A stretch of 64,000 bases of DNA from the NCBI GenBank assembly GCA_945889495.1, contig CAMDBU010000008.1:1-64000 (forward strand), given 5' to 3'. The translations under genes were made by a program, and so were the position numbers. Shown piece after piece: positions 60,635 through 64,000 of this stretch (within the stretch, counting starts at the first letter, position 1; the number at the start of each line of letters is the position of its first letter). Source of the stretch: Syntrophobacter sp. SbD2 (lineage in GTDB: Bacteria > Desulfobacterota > Binatia > UBA9968). Under the pieces are notes generated by a model, which saw nothing but the letters and a program-made list of their open reading frames with translations, did no database searches and had not been told where the DNA came from.

Positions 60635-62026
60635 TTAAAACTCGGCGTTGCCCGGCGTGCGCGGGAAGGGGATGACGTCGCGAATATTTTTTAGCCCGGT
60701 CAAATACATCATCATCCGTTCGAGTCCCAAGCCGAAGCCGGCGTGGGGCACCGAGCCGTAGCGGCGCAGGTCGAGATACCACCAGTAAGGTTTTTCGTCC
60801 AAGCCGCTGTCGTGCAGTCTCTGAGTCAGCACATCATGGCGCTCTTCGCGCTGACTCCCTCCAATAATTTCGCCCACCCGCGGCACCAGCACGTCCATGG
60901 CGCGGACGGTTTTGCCGTCGTCGTTGACGCGCATGTAAAAGGCTTTGATGTCTTTCGGATAGTCGGTGACGATCACCGGTTTTTTGAAAATCTCTTCGGA
61001 GAGAAAGCGCTCATGCTCGGTCTGCAAGTCGCAGCCCCAGGTGACGGGGAACTCCCAAGTCTTGCCTGACTTTTGCAATTCCGAAACCGCGTCGGTGTAG
61101 GTGATATGGCCGAAGTCCGACTGGGCGACATGTTCGAGAGTCGCCAACACCGACTTCTCGATGAACTGGTTGAAGAATTCCAGATCCTCGCGGCAATGTT
61201 CGAGCACGTAGCGAATCGTGTATTTCAAAAAATCTTCGGCCAGCCGCATGTTGTCTTCGATCTCGTAAAAAGCCATCTCAGGCTCGACCATCCAGAACTC
61301 GGCCAGGTGGCGCGGCGTGTTGCTGTTCTCGGCGCGGAAGGTCGGGCCGAAGGTGTAGACTTTGGAAAACGCCAGGGCGAAGATTTCGCCTTCGAGCTGG
61401 CCGCTGACGGTGAGGAACGCCGGCTTGCCGAAGAAATCTTTTTGCCAATCGATCTTGCCGTCGTCGGTGCGCGGTGGCTGGTGCATGTTCAAGGTCGACA
61501 CGGCGAACATCTGGCCGGCGCCTTCGCAGTCCGATGTGGTGACGATGGGCGTGTGCACATAGATGAACTCGCGCTCCTGAAAAAACATATGGATCGCGTG
61601 GGTCAGCGCGTTGCGCAAACGAAAGGCCGCGCCGAAGGTGTTGCTACGAACTCTGAGGTGCGAAATCTCGCGGAGAAACTCTAAGGTGTGGCCTTTTTTC
61701 TGCAACGGGTAGGTCTGCGGATCGGCGCCGCCGTAGATGTGAATGGTCGCGACCTTCAGCTCCACCGCTTGTCCCTTGGCCGGCGACTCGACCAAGGTGC
61801 CGGTGGCCGCTAAGCTGCTGCCGGTGGTGATCTGTTTGAGGGTCTCGTCGGGGATCGTGCCGGCGTCGACCACCAGTTGCATGCTCTTGAAGCGCGAACC
61901 GTCGTTGAGCTCGATGAAGGTGACGCCCTTGGAATCGCGCCGCGAGCGCACCCAACCGCGTAGCGTGAGTTCGCTGCCGACCGGAGCGCTGAACGCCGCT
62001 TTGACCGAGAGGAAATTTGCCGTCAT
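60635..62026 (-). CDS. asnS: Asparaginyl-tRNA synthetase
   Basis: A 463-residue class II synthetase from ATG 62026; the upstream frame has no support. N-terminal OB-fold anticodon-binding domain: [20 protein letters not shown]. Catalytic motif 2 is [20 protein letters not shown] and motif 3 [20 protein letters not shown]. The Asn-type sequence [12 protein letters not shown] and [14 protein letters not shown] support AsnRS over AspRS. Direct charging of tRNA-Asn is therefore likely in this organism. It may share a transcript with the downstream MFS gene. Confidence 0.94.
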   Translation of the reverse strand: MTANFLSVKAAFSAPVGSELTLRGWVRSRRDSKGVTFIELNDGSRFKSMQLVVDAGTIPDETLKQITTGSSLAATGTLVESPAKGQAVELKVATIHIYGGADPQTYPLQKKGHTLEFLREISHLRVRSNTFGAAFRLRNALTHAIHMFFQEREFIYVHTPIVTTSDCEGAGQMFAVSTLNMHQPPRTDDGKIDWQKDFFGKPAFLTVSGQLEGEIFALAFSKVYTFGPTFRAENSNTPRHLAEFWMVEPEMAFYEIEDNMRLAEDFLKYTIRYVLEHCREDLEFFNQFIEKSVLATLEHVAQSDFGHITYTDAVSELQKSGKTWEFPVTWGCDLQTEHERFLSEEIFKKPVIVTDYPKDIKAFYMRVNDDGKTVRAMDVLVPRVGEIIGGSQREERHDVLTQRLHDSGLDEKPYWWYLDLRRYGSVPHAGFGLGLERMMMYLTGLKNIRDVIPFPRTPGNAEF

Positions 62027-62112
62027 AGGGGTCAAGTAACGGCAATTGGCCGAGGATGTCAACCGGGAATTGGCGGCGTGCGGATCGTGGAAAGAAGAAG
62101 AGGAAGATTACT

Positions 62113-62186
62113 TACCACAGAGGGCACAGAGATCACAGAGGTTCGGAAAAAAGTTTCTCTGTGGTCTCTGTGAGCTCTGTGGTGAA
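62113..62186. repeat. CACAGAG heptad palindrome, solitary copy
   Basis: ACCACAGAGGGCACAGAGAT at the left and CTCTGTGAGCTCTGTGGTG at the right. Same arms as the two copies flanking the GxxExxY gene at 16 kb, with a shorter loop and no gene beside it. Confidence 0.75.
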
Positions 62187-62208
62187 AACAATTCTTCTCT
62201 TCTCTACA

Positions 62209-63024
62209 TCAAACGATCCCTCGCGTCGGCTTCGCCGCGCTGGGGAACAGACCATGCTTGTCGAGGAACTCGATCATTAGGCGGTTGAACAGCCAGGGCT
62301 GTTCCAACTGGCAGGCGTGGCCGGCGCCGGGCAACACTTTTAATTCGCAGTTGGGCACGCGGGCTTGCAGCGCGAAGGAACTCGGATGGCTGCCGTCTTC
62401 GCTGCCGGTGAGGATGATCATCGGGCAGGCGATGCGCTCGTGATGGCCTTCGGGATAGGGCTGGGCCAGCGCGCGGAACTGGTGGATAATCGTTGCCGCG
62501 TCCGAGCTGTCGTTGCGCTCGCTGAACATATTGGCAAAGAAGTGCGCCATCGGCGTTATCCGAAACGCCGCGCTCATGTCTTCAAATGTATAACGCCAAC
62601 GGTAACCGATGCCCTCGGCGCTGTAATTATCGATGCGTTTCTTGGTGAATTCCTTGGTCGGGTTGTAGCCGGTGCCGCACAGCACCAGCGCGGAAGTTTT
62701 ATCCGGCCGTTGGTGAAACATGAACGGCGCGATGGATGATCCGACGGAACAGCCGGCCAAAACCGCTTTCTCCCCCGGTGCGATTTCGTCGACGGCTTCC
62801 CAGCAGGCCTGCGCCATGTCGTCCATGGTCAGGCCGGCGTCGGCCTTGGGCGAACGGCCGTAGCCGGGGATGTCGATGGCGATGCAGCGGTACCAAGTCG
62901 ACAGCTGCGCCATCTGATAAATCCAGCAGGACTGGTCCATGGGATTGGGATGGATAAACGCGATCACCGGGCCGGTGCGACCCATGCGTTCGTAATACAG
63001 TGGGCCGTGAATGTGTTGGGCCAT
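62209..63024 (-). CDS. Alpha/beta hydrolase
   Basis: A 271-residue hydrolase. The oxyanion region is IAFIHPNPMDQSCWIYQM, the nucleophile elbow is LAGCSVGSS (Ser in GCSVG), the acid is in ILTGSEDGSHPS and the His is in PGAGHACQLEQP. This is the MhpC/BphD-like or carboxylesterase branch. It neighbours a VOC-type dioxygenase gene upstream on the same strand, as expected for meta-cleavage hydrolases, so a ring-fission product hydrolase is plausible. Confidence 0.85.
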   Translation of the reverse strand: MAQHIHGPLYYERMGRTGPVIAFIHPNPMDQSCWIYQMAQLSTWYRCIAIDIPGYGRSPKADAGLTMDDMAQACWEAVDEIAPGEKAVLAGCSVGSSIAPFMFHQRPDKTSALVLCGTGYNPTKEFTKKRIDNYSAEGIGYRWRYTFEDMSAAFRITPMAHFFANMFSERNDSSDAATIIHQFRALAQPYPEGHHERIACPMIILTGSEDGSHPSSFALQARVPNCELKVLPGAGHACQLEQPWLFNRLMIEFLDKHGLFPSAAKPTRGIV

Positions 63025-63081
63025 TTTAAAATTCCCGTCTTGGTTTCGAGTTGATCGGAGGAACCAGAAACATTTTGTCGC

Positions 63082-64000
63082 TTACAGGTTAAACGGATTA
63101 TCCTTGCCCAAACCTTTCATCAAATCCGGCTGGTCGGCTTTGCCAATGGATTGGGCGAGTTCGAGTAAATAATCTTCCTGCTCGATGGCTTCGTAGCGCG
63201 CCATGGAATCGTTCGCCGATAGCGGCTTGCCGCCGATGAAGTGAAACGAGTGGCAATCCCAATCGTAAAACTCATCGCCGCGGCTGCAGATCTCTTTCCA
63301 GCGGATGCCCACTGGGCTGCGGTGTAGGCCGGTGCGCGCCGGCAGCGCTTCTTGTTCGGCGATGGTGAGATTGAGATCGGCTTTGTAAGCTTTCTCTTCG
63401 GGGATGCCGTCCCACATCTTTCGGTAGCTCGGCAAAAATTCTTCTTGGCGCACGGTGAGCGCGGTGTGCATGTCCCACCAGGTGCCATGGCCGGAGCAGC
63501 GTTCGTCGACCTGGTCGACCCGTTTGTAAATCAGCCGGCCGCCGGCGCGCAGGCGCAGCACCAGAGTGCCTTCGGCGGTCTTGGAGTCTTGCTCGGCTTC
63601 GATGCCGCAATATTTGGCGAAGAAGGCGGCATTTTTCTGTAGATCGCGCGCGCCGAAGACCGCGTGGCTGATGCGGCCGACACTTTCTTCCGTGGCGATG
63701 TCCATGGCACCCTCTGGCATTTGCACCGGCGCCCAGAACTCGTACTGGTTGCCGTCTGGATCGGCGAAGTAAATTACCGTGCCCTCGTCGCCGTCAGCGG
63801 CGGTTCTGATCGCGTCGGTGTGGAGAACTTTGTGGCGGTCGAGGCGGCGCAAATGTTTGTCGATGTCTTCCGGGCGGATGTAAAAGCCGCAGCGCGGCAG
63901 GTCTTTGCCCAGCTCCTTCGCCGGCGGATAAAACTCCGGCTGAAGGAATGCGCCGATGCGGCAGGAGCCGCCTTCCCACCAGAGAAAGCTGGTAATTTTG
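63082..64000 (-). CDS. VOC-family protein, extradiol-dioxygenase-like (5' end beyond window)
   Basis: The frame is open to the window's right edge and gives at least 305 residues; a TTG at 63852 is an artefact of trimming. Two VOC modules are seen: near the left-hand (N-terminal) side FLQPEFYPPAKELGKDLPRC and VIYFADPDGNQYEFWAPVQM, then GRISHAVFGARDLQKNAAFF and SPVGIRWKEICSRGDEF. HAVFGARD is the usual metal-His strand. Could be an extradiol ring-cleavage dioxygenase or another VOC enzyme. The alpha/beta hydrolase downstream would fit a meta-cleavage pair. Confidence 0.75.
   Translation of the reverse strand, partial: KITSFLWWEGGSCRIGAFLQPEFYPPAKELGKDLPRCGFYIRPEDIDKHLRRLDRHKVLHTDAIRTAADGDEGTVIYFADPDGNQYEFWAPVQMPEGAMDIATEESVGRISHAVFGARDLQKNAAFFAKYCGIEAEQDSKTAEGTLVLRLRAGGRLIYKRVDQVDERCSGHGTWWDMHTALTVRQEEFLPSYRKMWDGIPEEKAYKADLNLTIAEQEALPARTGLHRSPVGIRWKEICSRGDEFYDWDCHSFHFIGGKPLSANDSMARYEAIEQEDYLLELAQSIGKADQPDLMKGLGKDNPFNL

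Overview
The window is 64 kb of GC-rich bacterial chromosome. Gene content suggests a soil or aquatic deltaproteobacterial-type lineage (Binatia, Tectomicrobia or Rokubacteria-like), which is an inference: many solute-binding proteins without permeases, Amidohydro_2 TIM-barrel hydrolases, glutathione S-transferases, and many intergenic palindromes. No rRNA, tRNA or CRISPR array was seen.

Layout. 1-3.5 kb: an IS end with the start of an ISNCY-type transposase, two amidohydrolases, and an antitoxin with a frameshifted PemK-like toxin. 3.7-15.3 kb: periplasmic binding proteins of three kinds, GFA and GST proteins, a CinA-like amidohydrolase, dienelactone hydrolase and an isochorismatase-like protein. 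This stretch holds an AT-rich island (about 7.3-8.4 kb) with one unfamiliar gene, next to a decayed GST copy. 15.4-18.3 kb: a conserved hypothetical, a GxxExxY gene between two CACAGAG hairpins, and a thiamine-diphosphate enzyme. 18.5-24.7 kb: a partner-switching operon (STAS, anti-sigma kinase, metallo-beta-lactamase fold, CHASE2-SpoIIE phosphatase) facing OmpA and FecR envelope genes and a frameshifted membrane protein. 25-29.4 kb: a complete iron/spermidine-type ABC importer. 29.5-33 kb: a putative aromatic catabolism group (gentisate-dioxygenase-like bicupin, amidohydrolase, dihydroxyphthalate-decarboxylase-like protein). 33-33.6 kb: a REP-associated transposase flanked by its probable hairpins. 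33.6-45.7 kb: more binding proteins, a cNMP-binding/M50-like pair, HAD, aldo-keto reductase and ornithine-cyclodeaminase-like genes. 45.7-54.5 kb: HicBA, CBS, DUF167, MFS, M23 peptidase, RadC, an SDR, a cupin and an AbrB/RelE pair. 54.6-64 kb: a decayed secreted protein, three MFS transporters, DAHP synthase, AsnRS, an alpha/beta hydrolase and a VOC dioxygenase.

How it fits together. Thirteen binding-protein-like genes but only one ABC permease/ATPase set suggest scavenging of carboxylates and aromatic acids, feeding hydrolases and ring-processing enzymes; substrates cannot be read from sequence. Almost every intergenic gap holds a palindromic repeat from one of more than a dozen families. 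The RAYT at 33 kb, the GxxExxY unit at 16 kb and the cNMP/M50-like pair at 39 kb are the least ordinary systems here.
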